Part shown: one piece after another, positions 17,280 to 26,280 of the stretch | Numbering within the stretch: position 1 is the stretch's first letter | How the letters are laid out: each line of letters opens with the position of its first letter | From: Fulvivirga lutea | GTDB lineage: Bacteria > Bacteroidota > Bacteroidia > Cytophagales > Cyclobacteriaceae | Assembly (NCBI RefSeq): GCF_017068455.1 | Contig: NZ_CP070608.1 | Coordinates: 413,501-477,500, forward strand | Length of the DNA stretch: 64,000 bases | Reading direction: 5' to 3' | Position numbers and translations under genes: made by a program | The notes under the pieces: model-generated | Told to the model about the DNA's origin: nothing | The model's database searches: none | The model's input: only the letters and a program-made list of their open reading frames with translations

Positions 17280-19538
17280 ATGAAAAAACTTTTATCCATA
17301 TTATTGGTCATAGCGACCAACTTTGCTCTAGCTCAAACCCCTGCCTCAAAAATTACTTTTGATGTTGATAAGCCTTTCTATTTTAATAGCCAGGAAATAC
17401 AAATAAGTTATCAACTATTGGATTATGAGAATAAACCTTCTCAATCTAATGAATTGGTTTATATCCTTCTGAAGAATAAGTTTAACGATGTTGTTGAACT
17501 ACAAAAGAATTTTGCAAGCAAAGGACAGGGTTCCTCAAAAATAACTCTTACCAAGAGCATGGCATCAGGCTATTACGAGCTGATTGTTTATACCAATTAC
17601 CTATTAGGCCTAGGCGAAAGCCAACTAAATAGACAACGCATATTGATATATGATACCGAAGAGAGCTTTACAATTAAGGATACAAAAAAATTAAGCCATA
17701 TTAATTTCTATCCTGAGGGTGGTCAACTAATAGATAATATTCCTACCAGACTGGCTTATTCATACGAACATAATTGCTCTCAAACATCGGCAAAAGTTGT
17801 TGATGATAAGGAAAAGACTATTGCAGAACTAGAGTTAACTAAGAAGTCTGGTTATGGCAGTGTTTTCCTTAAACCAGAAAGTAGTAGGGCCTATAAAATT
17901 AGTCACTTTTGTGACTCGTCTAACAATATCAAGAGTACCTTTCCTAAGGTAGTTAGTGAAGGTCTTTCGCTGAGAGTTGATGATCGACAAGATTATTATC
18001 TGTTGATTTTACAAAGCAATGGAAGTGTTTATCATAATGACAGCTTAATAATTAGACCTTATTCTCAAAATAACATCGTATATGAATCTAAAGCACTCTA
18101 TAAAAGAAAAGGATTAGCCATTAGAATTGAAAAGAATCAGTTGCCATCAAGCCTTCTTTCCTTTAATATCTTGCATAATGAGAATATAATTGCAAGTAGG
18201 TCTGTTTTCAATAATGTCAATTTAAAAAATGAACAAATTTTAATTGATAGCGTATTACAAACTTCTTCAGGTGACGAATTAGTTTTCAATACTAACAGAG
18301 ATATTCAGCATTTAAATGCCAAAATTATTCCTTCGAATTGGGTTTCAAATAATAAGGATCTCTATTACCTCAGTAATCTTCCTGTAACATTATTCTCAAG
18401 CCCGGATGATATTAGGCAACGCCTTGATGACTATGCCATAAGCATTTCTGAGTCAACCACTATCAAAGCTTCAGAGAACGCTAGCAGAACAAAAGAGAAC
18501 TATTTATACCTACGAGGCAACTTAAAAGATATTAAGCCACTGCCCGACTCATCACAGCTATATTTATTTATTCCTGGAGTAAATGTTGTTTATCAGGCTA
18601 ACTTGGATAGTTCAGGTTACTTCGAATTTCCATTGCTAGTTGAGTTTTATGGAAAGCAGAAAATTCCATTTTACGCTTATTCCGAAGACCACAAATTTAC
18701 CAACCCCGAAGTTAAAGTAGAAGAAGTAATTCCATCCATATCACTCAATCTGACTGAAGAGTTACCCTGGACTGAGGCACATGATGCTGAGCGCAAAAAC
18801 ATTGCACAGAACAATTCAATTCAGAAAGTATATAAGTTCTATCAACCTGAGGAAACTACAGATGAAAAAACATTGGAGTTTAACATTAAAGAATTAGTGA
18901 GAGACCCTGATTCTGATTATGATATGACCAGATATAAGGTATTCCCTACGATGACCGATGTTATTAAAGAGGTTTTAAATGGACTCATGCTCCGCAAGAA
19001 AAAAGGGCAATATACGCTAAGAATGTTCTCTGAAGACCAGTTAAGAGTGTACAAAGAAGCACCTTTCGTTTTCATTAACAACCGACCCACCAAAGATATT
19101 GATGAGATATTGGCCATTAACCCTGCTGATATTCAAAGAATTCAAATATTTAACAGACAACAAAAGCTCGTTAACCTGGGGCCTTTCGGAGATGGTGGAT
19201 TAGTGGTTGTAACTCTGAAAGAATCGGCAGGATCAAATGAAATCGCACAAAGTGGCAACTACTTTGAGGCTACCGGTGTGACCAAACCAGCAAGTAATCC
19301 CATCAAAAACAATGAGCATAATCCCAACCTGCCTGATATGAGGTCAGTTTTACTTTGGGAAAGTAACTTGTCTTTCCCCGATGGTAAAGTTAGAATTCCG
19401 TTTAGAACATCCGATAGACCAGGAAACTACACCATTTTTATCAAATATATGGATGGCAATGGCCAATTAGGATTTGGAATAAAAGAGTTTAAAACGGTTT
19501 TTAATCCTAAGAAATTATCCTCTGCTCGTAAGGAGTAA
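17280..19538 (+). CDS. Secreted MG2-like protein with plug-like C-terminal segment
   Basis: 752 aa. Signal peptide MKKLLSILLVIATNFALA, then a macroglobulin MG2-type beta-sandwich (ITFDVDKPFYFNSQEIQISY; GYYELIVYTNYLLG). Near residues 600-640 a short block (FINNRPTKDIDEILAINPAD, then FGDGGLVVVTLKE) resembles the end of a TonB receptor plug, as seen in many Bacteroidota MG2/carboxypeptidase-like proteins. A C-terminal beta-sandwich region follows (FPDGKVRIPFRTSDRPGNYT). The start at 17280 is preferred; the longer frame from 17199 runs inside copy 3 of DUF4249. It is the last gene of the receptor operon, and its 3' end overlaps the convergent cyclo-ligase gene by 32 bases. Function unknown. Confidence 0.82.
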   Translation: MKKLLSILLVIATNFALAQTPASKITFDVDKPFYFNSQEIQISYQLLDYENKPSQSNELVYILLKNKFNDVVELQKNFASKGQGSSKITLTKSMASGYYELIVYTNYLLGLGESQLNRQRILIYDTEESFTIKDTKKLSHINFYPEGGQLIDNIPTRLAYSYEHNCSQTSAKVVDDKEKTIAELELTKKSGYGSVFLKPESSRAYKISHFCDSSNNIKSTFPKVVSEGLSLRVDDRQDYYLLILQSNGSVYHNDSLIIRPYSQNNIVYESKALYKRKGLAIRIEKNQLPSSLLSFNILHNENIIASRSVFNNVNLKNEQILIDSVLQTSSGDELVFNTNRDIQHLNAKIIPSNWVSNNKDLYYLSNLPVTLFSSPDDIRQRLDDYAISISESTTIKASENASRTKENYLYLRGNLKDIKPLPDSSQLYLFIPGVNVVYQANLDSSGYFEFPLLVEFYGKQKIPFYAYSEDHKFTNPEVKVEEVIPSISLNLTEELPWTEAHDAERKNIAQNNSIQKVYKFYQPEETTDEKTLEFNIKELVRDPDSDYDMTRYKVFPTMTDVIKEVLNGLMLRKKKGQYTLRMFSEDQLRVYKEAPFVFINNRPTKDIDEILAINPADIQRIQIFNRQQKLVNLGPFGDGGLVVVTLKESAGSNEIAQSGNYFEATGVTKPASNPIKNNEHNPNLPDMRSVLLWESNLSFPDGKVRIPFRTSDRPGNYTIFIKYMDGNGQLGFGIKEFKTVFNPKKLSSARKE

Positions 19539-20064
19539 TTACCTTATCCAACTCGACATCTGTTGCCTCTGAATAATCGATTTTGTCTAACAAAGGCTGG
19601 AGAGATACTCCTACTTTAAGTGCTTCAATCTTTGCCAAAAATCGATCGTAATAACCTTTACCGTAGCCAATTCGATGTCCTAACTTATCGGCTATAATTA
19701 AGGGGACAATAACGAGGTCAATATCTTTTGGATCAACCTCTATACCTTCCTGAGGCTCCATTATTCCCCATTTATTTTGAAGCATCTTAGTTTCTGAATT
19801 AAAAATAAAATGCTTCAGTTCACCATTACTTTCTGTTTTTGGAATAACAAATTTACTTGAAGGAAATTGATCAATAACGGATGTTAAATCAATTTCTCTT
19901 TTGCTTTTAATTGGTAAGAAGAAGTGAATTATTAAGGGGTTAACTTCGGCAATAAGAGCCAAAACTTTGTTTAAAATAAGTTCGTTTCTCCTGCCATACT
20001 CTTCTTCTGTAAGTGTTAAACGTTTGGCTAAGTATACTTCTCTTAAAACCTGCTTACTGGCCAT
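19507..20064 (-). CDS. 5-formyltetrahydrofolate cyclo-ligase
   Basis: 185 aa; converts 5-formyl-THF to 5,10-methenyl-THF with ATP, returning folate to the one-carbon pool. The family motif GYGKGYYDRF is present, preceded by LVIVPLIIADKLGHRIG, and the N-terminal basic block (KQVLREVYLAKRLTLTEEE) is typical. The ATG at 20064 (MASKQVLRE) is the proper start; the longer frame from 20100 reads inside bshC. The start overlaps the end of bshC by 11 bases, so translation is coupled. Confidence 0.93.
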   Translation of the reverse strand: MASKQVLREVYLAKRLTLTEEEYGRRNELILNKVLALIAEVNPLIIHFFLPIKSKREIDLTSVIDQFPSSKFVIPKTESNGELKHFIFNSETKMLQNKWGIMEPQEGIEVDPKDIDLVIVPLIIADKLGHRIGYGKGYYDRFLAKIEALKVGVSLQPLLDKIDYSEATDVELDKVITPYEQRIIS

Positions 20065-21619
20065 TTGAAAGTATATAAAACTTGAATTCGAATGGTTCAA
20101 ATTCTGCTATGAGTTGTTCTACAAATTGCGAGTTCAATAAATAGAAATTCAAAAAATTATCTCTTCTCTCCTGTAGTGAGTCATTGGTAAAAAGAACTTC
20201 CAATATTGAATCTATCTGTGCTATTTTTTCAGATTGCTTACGTTTCTCTGCGCGGATAAACTTCTTTTCAATTGTGTCAAGCTTACTCTTAGCAATGGTA
20301 CTTTGTGCATCAACGTGATCCACTAACGTTTGATCAATGGAGGCTGCTTGCTCCTTAATCTTATTGAATAAATTCATAAGCTCGTCCTTCTGCCCATTTA
20401 ATAATACCTTTTCAGAAGTGTTGGACAAAGTAACTTGCTTGTGCAATTCATGCTTTGGCTTGAATAAATCAGCATAGTTTAAACCTGTTTTTCCCACTTT
20501 TTCATTAATGTGGTTAGGCAAAATTGCAGCAAAGTTTCTTGGCATTAAAATAGGAAATGAGGTCTTATAATGGTCAAACATATCCTTTAATTGAAACCAA
20601 TAAACTACCTCTGCAGGGCCACCTATATAGGCCAGGTTTGGTAAAACCACCTCCTGATACAATGGCCTTAAAACAACGTTTGGGCTAAACTTTTCAGGAG
20701 TCTCATCTATAATCTTGAGTATCTCTTCCTCTGAAAAACTCAAATCAGTATTGAGCACATGATAGTCTCTTGCGTCATTCTTCTCTATACGCTCTCTTAC
20801 CCCTTTGTCTAAATAAAATAAATTAATGTCACGGGCATATATCTGTGTTTTATAACCTAATTCATCAATTTTAGCGGATGTATCTGCCACCAATTTTCCT
20901 GCAGAGTGATTAATCAAGTCATCTTTTACAATATCAGTGAATAGTGATTTTAACTTTTTAGAATTTCCATCAATTACAACCAATCCCTCATCACCAAACA
21001 GCTCGTGCACATACCACCTTACAGCCTCTGCCAGAGTTTTACCTTTCGAATAAGCTTCTTTAAAAAACTCAGGTATACCCGGAATTGACTTGCTCAATTC
21101 TTTTAGCCCGGACACTTCAAACTCGCCAACAGCACCGGACTGCTCAGTCTCCCAAACATATTTTTTATTGTTCAGCCAGAAATACTTAATCTCATCATAG
21201 TCATGATCTTCAGAAGCCATCCAATAAACAGGCACAAAGTCGTATTCAGGATATTCAGATTTAAGTTGTTTACAGGTTTTAATGACAGAGACTATCTTAT
21301 AAATGAAATAAAGTGGCCCAGTAAAAATGTTTAGCTGGTGGCCCGTGGTGATCGTAAATGTTTTTTCGGAAGCTAGTTTTTGAAGGGAAGTATTAACCGC
21401 TTTCTTAGAAGAAATGCCTTGATATTGATCAGATAGAGTACTACAGAGAATCTTTCTGTTTTCAGCGCTAAACTTCTTATCCGCAATCTGTTCTTTAAAG
21501 GAAGCTATCTCAGGATAGCGTTTGTAGAACTCCTTTAATCTTTCAGAGCCATTTAGATAGTCTAAAAATAAATCTGAAAATCGATTGGTTTCACTAAGTT
21601 CTACAGTTGCTAATTTCAT
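20054..21619 (-). CDS. bshC: Bacillithiol biosynthesis cysteine-adding enzyme BshC
   Basis: 521 aa, the usual BshC length. BshC adds cysteine to glucosaminyl-malate in the last step of bacillithiol synthesis. Conserved blocks include TTGHQLNIFTGPLYFIYK near residue 95, PVYWMASEDHDYDEI, and LRPLYQEVVLPNLAYIGGPA; the C-terminal third has the coiled-coil segment expected for the family. It sits between rimO (15 bases upstream) and the folate cyclo-ligase (overlap). bshA and bshB are not in the window. Together with the YtxJ-like gene at 3924-4259 it indicates a bacillithiol-based thiol system. Confidence 0.96.
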   Translation of the reverse strand: MKLATVELSETNRFSDLFLDYLNGSERLKEFYKRYPEIASFKEQIADKKFSAENRKILCSTLSDQYQGISSKKAVNTSLQKLASEKTFTITTGHQLNIFTGPLYFIYKIVSVIKTCKQLKSEYPEYDFVPVYWMASEDHDYDEIKYFWLNNKKYVWETEQSGAVGEFEVSGLKELSKSIPGIPEFFKEAYSKGKTLAEAVRWYVHELFGDEGLVVIDGNSKKLKSLFTDIVKDDLINHSAGKLVADTSAKIDELGYKTQIYARDINLFYLDKGVRERIEKNDARDYHVLNTDLSFSEEEILKIIDETPEKFSPNVVLRPLYQEVVLPNLAYIGGPAEVVYWFQLKDMFDHYKTSFPILMPRNFAAILPNHINEKVGKTGLNYADLFKPKHELHKQVTLSNTSEKVLLNGQKDELMNLFNKIKEQAASIDQTLVDHVDAQSTIAKSKLDTIEKKFIRAEKRKQSEKIAQIDSILEVLFTNDSLQERRDNFLNFYLLNSQFVEQLIAEFEPFEFKFYILSNGQ

Positions 21620-21634
21620 TTAAGCCAATTTTCT

Positions 21635-22942
21635 CTACACCACTTCACCATATAAATCAAACTCAGTGGCATCATTAATTTTTACATTACAGAAATCCCC
21701 TAATCTCGCATGACTTGCTCCATCAATAATTACTTCATTATCAACTTCAGGAGAATCAAATTCAGTTCTGCCAATAAAACTTCCTCCTTCTGCTCTATCT
21801 ATCAGCACCTTAAAAGTCTTATCAATTTTCTCCTGATTGATTTCATAAGAGATTTTTTCCTGTAACTCCATTACGGCATTAGCACGCTCTTGTTTCACTT
21901 TATCAGGAACATCATCCTTAAAATTATATGCGTGGGTATTTTCTTCGTGTGAATAAGTAAATATTCCTAATCGTTCAAATCTGGATCGCTCAACAAAATC
22001 ATACATTTCTTGAAAGTCTTTGTCCGTTTCACCAGGATAACCAGCAATTAAGGTAGTTCGTAACGCAACTCCTGGCACCTTTTCCCTAATAGTGGCAATT
22101 AACTCTTCTTGTTTTTCGCGTGTTGTGCCACGCCTCATCGCTTTCAATATGTTGGTTGAGCCATGTTGAAGGGGCATATCTAAATAATTGCAGATGTTAG
22201 GGTGTTGGGCCATTACTTCTAAAATATCGAGCGGAAAACCAGTAGGAAAAGCATAATGCAACCTTACCCAGTCAATACCATCAACATCAGCTAAATTTTG
22301 TAGTAGCTCTGCTAAATTTCTCTTTTTATAAATATCTAACCCATAGTAAGTGGAATCCTGAGCAATTAACAGCAACTCTTTAGTGCCATTTTTAGCTAAA
22401 TTCTTAGCCTCTAGTACCAGTTCTTCAATTGGTTTAGATATATGCTTGCCTCGCATTAATGGTATAGCACAAAAAGAACAAGGCCTGTCGCAACCCTCAG
22501 CAATTTTCAAATAGGCGTAATGTCCGGCTGAAGTTAATACTCTCTCCCCTACTAATTCCTTTTTGTAGTCTGCCTTAAACCTCTTTAATAGTAATGGTAG
22601 GTCGCGCGTACCAAAAAAAGCATCTACCTGAGGTATTTCCTTTTCAAGATCATCTTTATAGCGCTGAGAAAGGCATCCTGTAACATATAATTTTTCTACC
22701 AGACCTTCACTTTTAGCATCAGCATATCTTAAAATGGTATCGATAGATTCTTGCTTAGCATTATCAATAAATCCGCACGTGTTTACTATCACGATATTGG
22801 CATCATCATTTTCAGCCTCATGCGTTGTGTCAATTTTATTGCCCCGCAGCTGAGTAAGCATTACTTCAGAGTCAACTAAATTTTTTGAGCAACCTAGCGT
22901 TACAATATTAACCTTATCCCTACGTCTCGTTTTTGTTTTCAA
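21635..22942 (-). CDS. rimO: Ribosomal protein S12 methylthiotransferase RimO
   Basis: 435 aa radical SAM methylthiotransferase that modifies an aspartate of ribosomal protein S12. The N-terminal cluster ligands are C18 (TLGCSKNLVDSEV), C56 (NTCGFID) and C90 (TGCLSQRY). The radical SAM CX3CX2C motif is C151, C155, C158 (CDRPCSFC). A C-terminal TRAM domain follows (~370-435). The TLGCSKN signature separates RimO from MiaB. The start codon is TTG at 22942-22940; no ATG lies before the first cluster ligand and a -7 box sits at 22962-22969, so TTG is well supported. First gene of the rimO-bshC-cyclo-ligase operon. Confidence 0.95.
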   Translation of the reverse strand: MKTKTRRRDKVNIVTLGCSKNLVDSEVMLTQLRGNKIDTTHEAENDDANIVIVNTCGFIDNAKQESIDTILRYADAKSEGLVEKLYVTGCLSQRYKDDLEKEIPQVDAFFGTRDLPLLLKRFKADYKKELVGERVLTSAGHYAYLKIAEGCDRPCSFCAIPLMRGKHISKPIEELVLEAKNLAKNGTKELLLIAQDSTYYGLDIYKKRNLAELLQNLADVDGIDWVRLHYAFPTGFPLDILEVMAQHPNICNYLDMPLQHGSTNILKAMRRGTTREKQEELIATIREKVPGVALRTTLIAGYPGETDKDFQEMYDFVERSRFERLGIFTYSHEENTHAYNFKDDVPDKVKQERANAVMELQEKISYEINQEKIDKTFKVLIDRAEGGSFIGRTEFDSPEVDNEVIIDGASHARLGDFCNVKINDATEFDLYGEVV

Positions 22943-22961
22943 ATCCTTGGTTTTTAGAGTG

Positions 22962-22969
22962 CAAAATTA
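22962..22969 (-). promoter_or_regulatory. Putative -7 box of the rimO operon
   Basis: TAATTTTG on the minus strand is an exact TAnnTTTG match 19 bases upstream of the TTG start. No strong -33 TTG is seen. Confidence 0.4.
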
Positions 22970-22988
22970 AGAAAATTTAAATTGCTTC

Positions 22989-23016
22989 TTGATTGAATAG
23001 GGTTCGGTTATATTTG
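22989..23016 (+). promoter_or_regulatory. Promoter of the DUF6452/DUF6048 pair
   Basis: TTG (22989-22991), 17-base spacer, TATATTTG (23009-23016, exact TAnnTTTG), 10 bases before the ATG at 23027. Confidence 0.45.
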
Positions 23017-23026
23017 CAGCCTGATA

Positions 23027-23488
23027 ATGAAAAAGACATCCCTTTTTATATTACTGTTGATCTCTACCTTGTTTAGTTGCGATGAACCTGATTGCATATT
23101 ACAAGGGGGCTCAAAAATGAAGATTGGCTTTTATAGTGTTATTGATGGAACAGCACAACCTTTAAGAATAAATCTTCTTGAGGTTGAGGGTATAGATGGA
23201 TCAATTCTAGAAAATTCTAATGATACAAGTGATGTTGTTTTACCTATAAATCCTGCAGATTCTGAAATTCGATTATATTTTGATACTGAATTTGGATTAG
23301 ATACACTTATCGTTGGATATAAAAAAACAGCCAGGCTTATTTCAGAAGATTGTGGCACTGAGGTTGTTTATAATGGTATTGAAGTTATTAGAAGTGATTT
23401 TGATTCAGTAAGAGTATTTAATGCAAGTATGGAAACTAATTTCCTACAACCAGAACTAGTCAATGAGAATATTAGAGTATACAATTAG
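23027..23488 (+). CDS. DUF6452 family lipoprotein
   Basis: 153 aa with a lipoprotein signal (MKKTSLFILLLISTLFSCDE, lipidated at C18). The mature part is beta-rich, with an early CDEPDC cysteine pair and a later ISEDCGTEVVYNGIEV block that is typical of DUF6452. The family is restricted to Bacteroidota and is commonly paired with DUF6048, which follows here with a 26-base overlap. The function is unknown; location at the inner face of the outer membrane or the periplasm is inferred from the signal. Confidence 0.8.
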   Translation: MKKTSLFILLLISTLFSCDEPDCILQGGSKMKIGFYSVIDGTAQPLRINLLEVEGIDGSILENSNDTSDVVLPINPADSEIRLYFDTEFGLDTLIVGYKKTARLISEDCGTEVVYNGIEVIRSDFDSVRVFNASMETNFLQPELVNENIRVYN

Positions 23489-24197
23489 CCTTATATTAAT
23501 TGTGTACTCGCTGAATGCAAGTGCACAGGTAGATTCAATAGCCACCGATTCAAGCAGGGTTAACAAATTTAAACCAACTGGGGTAAGGGTTGGGTTAGAT
23601 TTAGTGAGCCTAGGACAAGGTGTGGTAGATAAAGGTTTAAGTGCTATTACCCAGGCAGATGTAAGACAATGGAAGATTTCTGCTGATATTGATTTCTACC
23701 GCTACTTTTTAAATATTGAATATGGGATTTTTGAAAGGCAGTGGAATGGACCCAACGATGCTTCTATTTACCAAAATGAAGGCAACTTCTTCAAAATAGG
23801 TCCTGATATAAACTTCTTGCACCGAGATCCTGATCAGAGTGCATTATTTTTCGGTATCAGATATGCACAGGCTAATTATGAAGATCGACTTGTCTACGAT
23901 TACACCAGTGACTTTTGGGGTAACGGTACAGAAAGTTTAGAAAACTCGACATTAACAAGCCGATGGTATGAACTCACCACCGGGTTGAAAGTAAAGCTAT
24001 ATAAGTTTATATGGTCGGGCTATACAGCTAGATTCAAATTTAGTGTGAATGATAATTACTCAAATAACGAGCTAGCACCACTCTGGATTCCTGGGTTTGG
24101 AAGAGCAACAGAAGAGTCTCGCTGGGGGTTTGAATATTGGATCATATTTAAAATACCATTTAGGGAGTATACACCTGCCCCAAAAAGAAAAGACTAA
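23463..24197 (+). CDS. DUF6048 family outer-membrane-like protein
   Basis: 244 aa with signal peptide MRILEYTISLILIVYSLNASA. The mature protein has barrel-like strands (KISADIDFYRYFLNIEYGIF, LFFGIRYAQANYED, YTARFKFSVNDNY) and a C-terminal FEYWIIFKIPF strand. It belongs to DUF6048 and overlaps its DUF6452 partner by 26 bases, so the pair is almost certainly co-translated. One of the two being a barrel and the other a lipoprotein suggests an outer-membrane complex, but this is inference. Confidence 0.8.
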   Translation: MRILEYTISLILIVYSLNASAQVDSIATDSSRVNKFKPTGVRVGLDLVSLGQGVVDKGLSAITQADVRQWKISADIDFYRYFLNIEYGIFERQWNGPNDASIYQNEGNFFKIGPDINFLHRDPDQSALFFGIRYAQANYEDRLVYDYTSDFWGNGTESLENSTLTSRWYELTTGLKVKLYKFIWSGYTARFKFSVNDNYSNNELAPLWIPGFGRATEESRWGFEYWIIFKIPFREYTPAPKRKD

Positions 24198-24218
24198 CCA
24201 ACTTTTTGGCTAGTCTTT
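24189..24218. terminator. Bidirectional terminator between DUF6048 and ftsY
   Basis: AAAGACTAACC (24189-24199) and GGCTAGTCTTT (24208-24218) form an 11-bp stem with one mismatch. On the minus strand it is followed by a T-rich run; on the plus strand only the stem T's follow. It lies between convergent genes and overlaps the DUF6048 stop. Confidence 0.6.
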
Positions 24219-24373
24219 CCACCTACATAAAACCTAAACCTTCAATTTTGTACATGCTTGTTCATGAGCATTTTCAAAATGAAATTTCCTACGTTTTAAC
24301 CTAGAACGAAATTCTTAAAGTTTCTAGTGAAAGTAAATACCTAAAACTGGGTATTTATTGAGTAGATATAAAT

Positions 24374-25330
24374 TTATTTGTTGAACAGCGAGTCAACAAA
24401 CTCGGCTTTGTTAAACACCTGTAGGTCATCTACTTTTTCACCTACACCAATGTATTTAACCGGTATTTTAAATTCTTCCGAAATGCCAATTACCACACCA
24501 CCTTTAGCAGTGCCATCTAATTTTGTAATTGCCATGGATGTTACTTCCGTTGCTTTGGTAAACTCCCTCGCTTGAATCATTGCATTCTGGCCGGTGCTGC
24601 CATCTAGCACAAGCATCACATCATGAGGTGCTTCTGGTACAAATTTTTGCATTACACGCTTAATCTTGGTTAACTCGTTCATTAAATTAACCTTGTTATG
24701 CAGCCTGCCAGCAGTATCAATGATTACTACATCTGCGTTGTTCTTTACGCCATACTCCACCGCTTCGAATGCTACAGCTGAAGGGTCTGTATTCATGCCT
24801 TTTGCAATTACAGGCACACCAACGCGCTCACCCCAGAGTTTAATTTGATCTACTGCAGCCGCTCTGAATGTATCCGCAGCACCAAGTACAACATTGTAAC
24901 CTGCATTCTTATATTGTGCAGATAGTTTTCCAATAGTGGTTGTTTTGCCTACACCATTTACACCCACCACCATTATCACATAAGGCTTTTTTACATCGGG
25001 CAAGGTAAAGTCCTTTAAATCCTGAACATTATTCTCAGATAAAAGGCCTGCAATTTCTTCTTTTAATATCTTATCCAGTTCTTCAACACCCAAATACTTG
25101 TCTCTGGCTACTCTTTCTTCGATACGTTGAATAATTTTAATGGTAGTATCAACGCCTACATCGGATGTAATGAGCACTTCCTCCAGTTCATCTAATACAT
25201 CATCATCAACTTTAGATTTACCGGCAACTGCCTTACCTAATTTTGTGAAAAAGCTTTCTTTCGTTTTCTCAAGCCCTTTGTCTAAAGATTCCTTCTTTTC
25301 TTTTGAAAACAGACCCCCGAATAGTGCCAT
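24374..25330 (-). CDS. ftsY: Signal recognition particle receptor FtsY
   Basis: 318 aa GTPase that docks SRP-ribosome complexes at the inner membrane. NG domain motifs are G1 VVGVNGVGKTTTIGKLS, G3 DTAGRLHNK and G4 TKLDGTAKGG, with the C-terminal IPVKYIGVGEKVDDLQVF. There is only a short charged N-terminal region and no long acidic A domain, as is common in Bacteroidota. The ATG at 25330 (MALFGGLFSKEKK) is chosen; the longer frame from 25396 reads through the upstream terminator. It follows the rpmB-rpmG-DUF4295 operon. Confidence 0.95.
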   Translation of the reverse strand: MALFGGLFSKEKKESLDKGLEKTKESFFTKLGKAVAGKSKVDDDVLDELEEVLITSDVGVDTTIKIIQRIEERVARDKYLGVEELDKILKEEIAGLLSENNVQDLKDFTLPDVKKPYVIMVVGVNGVGKTTTIGKLSAQYKNAGYNVVLGAADTFRAAAVDQIKLWGERVGVPVIAKGMNTDPSAVAFEAVEYGVKNNADVVIIDTAGRLHNKVNLMNELTKIKRVMQKFVPEAPHDVMLVLDGSTGQNAMIQAREFTKATEVTSMAITKLDGTAKGGVVIGISEEFKIPVKYIGVGEKVDDLQVFNKAEFVDSLFNK

Positions 25331-25368
25331 GTGCTTTATATTAAAATATGAACTATAAATAAAGCAAA

Positions 25369-25388
25369 AAAGTCCCAATTGGGACTTT
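25369..25388 (-). terminator. Terminator of the rpmB-rpmG-DUF4295 operon
   Basis: A 20-bp perfect palindrome, AAAGTCCCAATTGGGACTTT. On the minus strand it is followed by further T's, giving a strong intrinsic terminator 27 bases after the DUF4295 stop and upstream of ftsY. Confidence 0.8.
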
Positions 25389-25414
25389 CTTACCATTCGA
25401 TATTTCTCAATACC

Positions 25415-25570
25415 TTAGTTTTTTTTCAATGTATCTTGAACTTGATCAAGAGTTACAATCTCTTCTCTAAAAGTGTAAGCATCAGTCTTCTCAGACCTAA
25501 CTGCTCTGATCACTTTTGCGAAATTCTTTCCTTCCTTTTTTTGGAGTGATGCTACTACTTTCTTAGCCAT
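25415..25570 (-). CDS. DUF4295 small basic protein
   Basis: 51 aa, too short for the usual ORF cutoff. It reads MAKKVVASLQKKEGKNFAKV at the start and ends DQVQDTLKKN. It matches DUF4295, a Bacteroidota family nearly always encoded directly after rpmG, and is thought to be ribosome-associated. The start is 2 bases after the rpmG stop, so it is the last gene of the L28-L33 operon. A palindromic terminator follows. The high Lys content fits an RNA- or ribosome-binding protein. Confidence 0.88.
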   Translation of the reverse strand: MAKKVVASLQKKEGKNFAKVIRAVRSEKTDAYTFREEIVTLDQVQDTLKKN

Positions 25571-25572
25571 GA

Positions 25573-25755
25573 TTATTTAATTTCTTTGTGAACAGTCATT
25601 TTCTTTAAGATTGGGTTGAACTTCTTAAGCTCCAATCTGTCAGTGGTGTTCTTTCTGTTTTTGGTAGTAATATATCTTGAAGTACCGTGCATACCACTAT
25701 TTTTATGCTCTGTGCACTCTAATATTACCTGAACTCTATTACCTTTCTTTGCCAT
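25573..25755 (-). CDS. rpmG: 50S ribosomal protein L33
   Basis: 60 aa, [20 protein letters not shown] at the start with the family pattern [24 protein letters not shown]. Only one of the zinc-ribbon cysteines is kept (C14), so this is the zinc-independent form common in Bacteroidota. It follows rpmB by 20 bases. Confidence 0.97.
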   Translation of the reverse strand: MAKKGNRVQVILECTEHKNSGMHGTSRYITTKNRKNTTDRLELKKFNPILKKMTVHKEIK

Positions 25756-25775
25756 AATACTATATTTTTAATCGG

Positions 25776-26015
25776 TTATACTAGTGTATTACCGTTAGCT
25801 CTAGCTTTTTTTAACACAGCAGTGATGCCATTTTTGTTAATTGTTCTTATCGCAGAAGTAGAAACTTTCAACGTAACCCAAGCATCTTCTTCAGGGATAT
25901 AAAATCTCTTTTTTTGAAGATTAGGGTAGAATTTTCTCTTCGTTTTATTGTTTGCGTGAGAAACGTTATTACCTACCTGAGGTCTTTTCCCTGTTATCTG
26001 ACAAACTCGTGACAT
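25776..26015 (-). CDS. rpmB: 50S ribosomal protein L28
   Basis: 79 aa, [20 protein letters not shown] with the L28 pattern [20 protein letters not shown]. First gene of the rpmB-rpmG-DUF4295 operon, with a complete promoter at 26063-26095 and a terminator at 25369-25388. Confidence 0.97.
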   Translation of the reverse strand: MSRVCQITGKRPQVGNNVSHANNKTKRKFYPNLQKKRFYIPEEDAWVTLKVSTSAIRTINKNGITAVLKKARANGNTLV

Positions 26016-26062
26016 CTTTATCTAAATTTAATAACTAAATCCTCTAATTATTTTTGGGTCTG

Positions 26063-26095
26063 CAAATATCGAAAAAACAATTTTAATTACCAAAA
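26063..26095 (-). promoter_or_regulatory. Promoter of the rpmB operon
   Basis: On the minus strand, TTTTG (26095-26091), a 20-base spacer and GATATTTG (26070-26063) give a full TTTG and 7 of 8 for TAnnTTTG. The predicted 5' leader is about 40 bases. The rest of the 265-base gap to rocD shows nothing else recognisable. Confidence 0.5.
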
Positions 26096-26280
26096 GGGAC
26101 TTATAAATAAAATTACGAATATTCATTTTCAATAACATCCTTAATTTTCATTCATTGATTTATTTCTATTTCGTTAGATTTGAAGTGTAGGATGATTTCT
26201 CTCCAAATTCGATAAATGAGGAAAGGATGGCTGCTCTCCGCGATGATGTAGTAATGTATAATTATTAATCCTTTACAAGT

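Noticed and set aside
24219..24373. Hairpin AAATACC-N8-GGTATTT (24335-24356) and CTAGAA/TTCTAG dyad as a terminator of ftsY
   Set aside because: There is no T-run after either stem; the better terminator is at 24189-24218.
25331..25396. 22-residue N-terminal extension of FtsY
   Set aside because: It would be translated through the palindromic terminator of the L28 operon and does not resemble FtsY.
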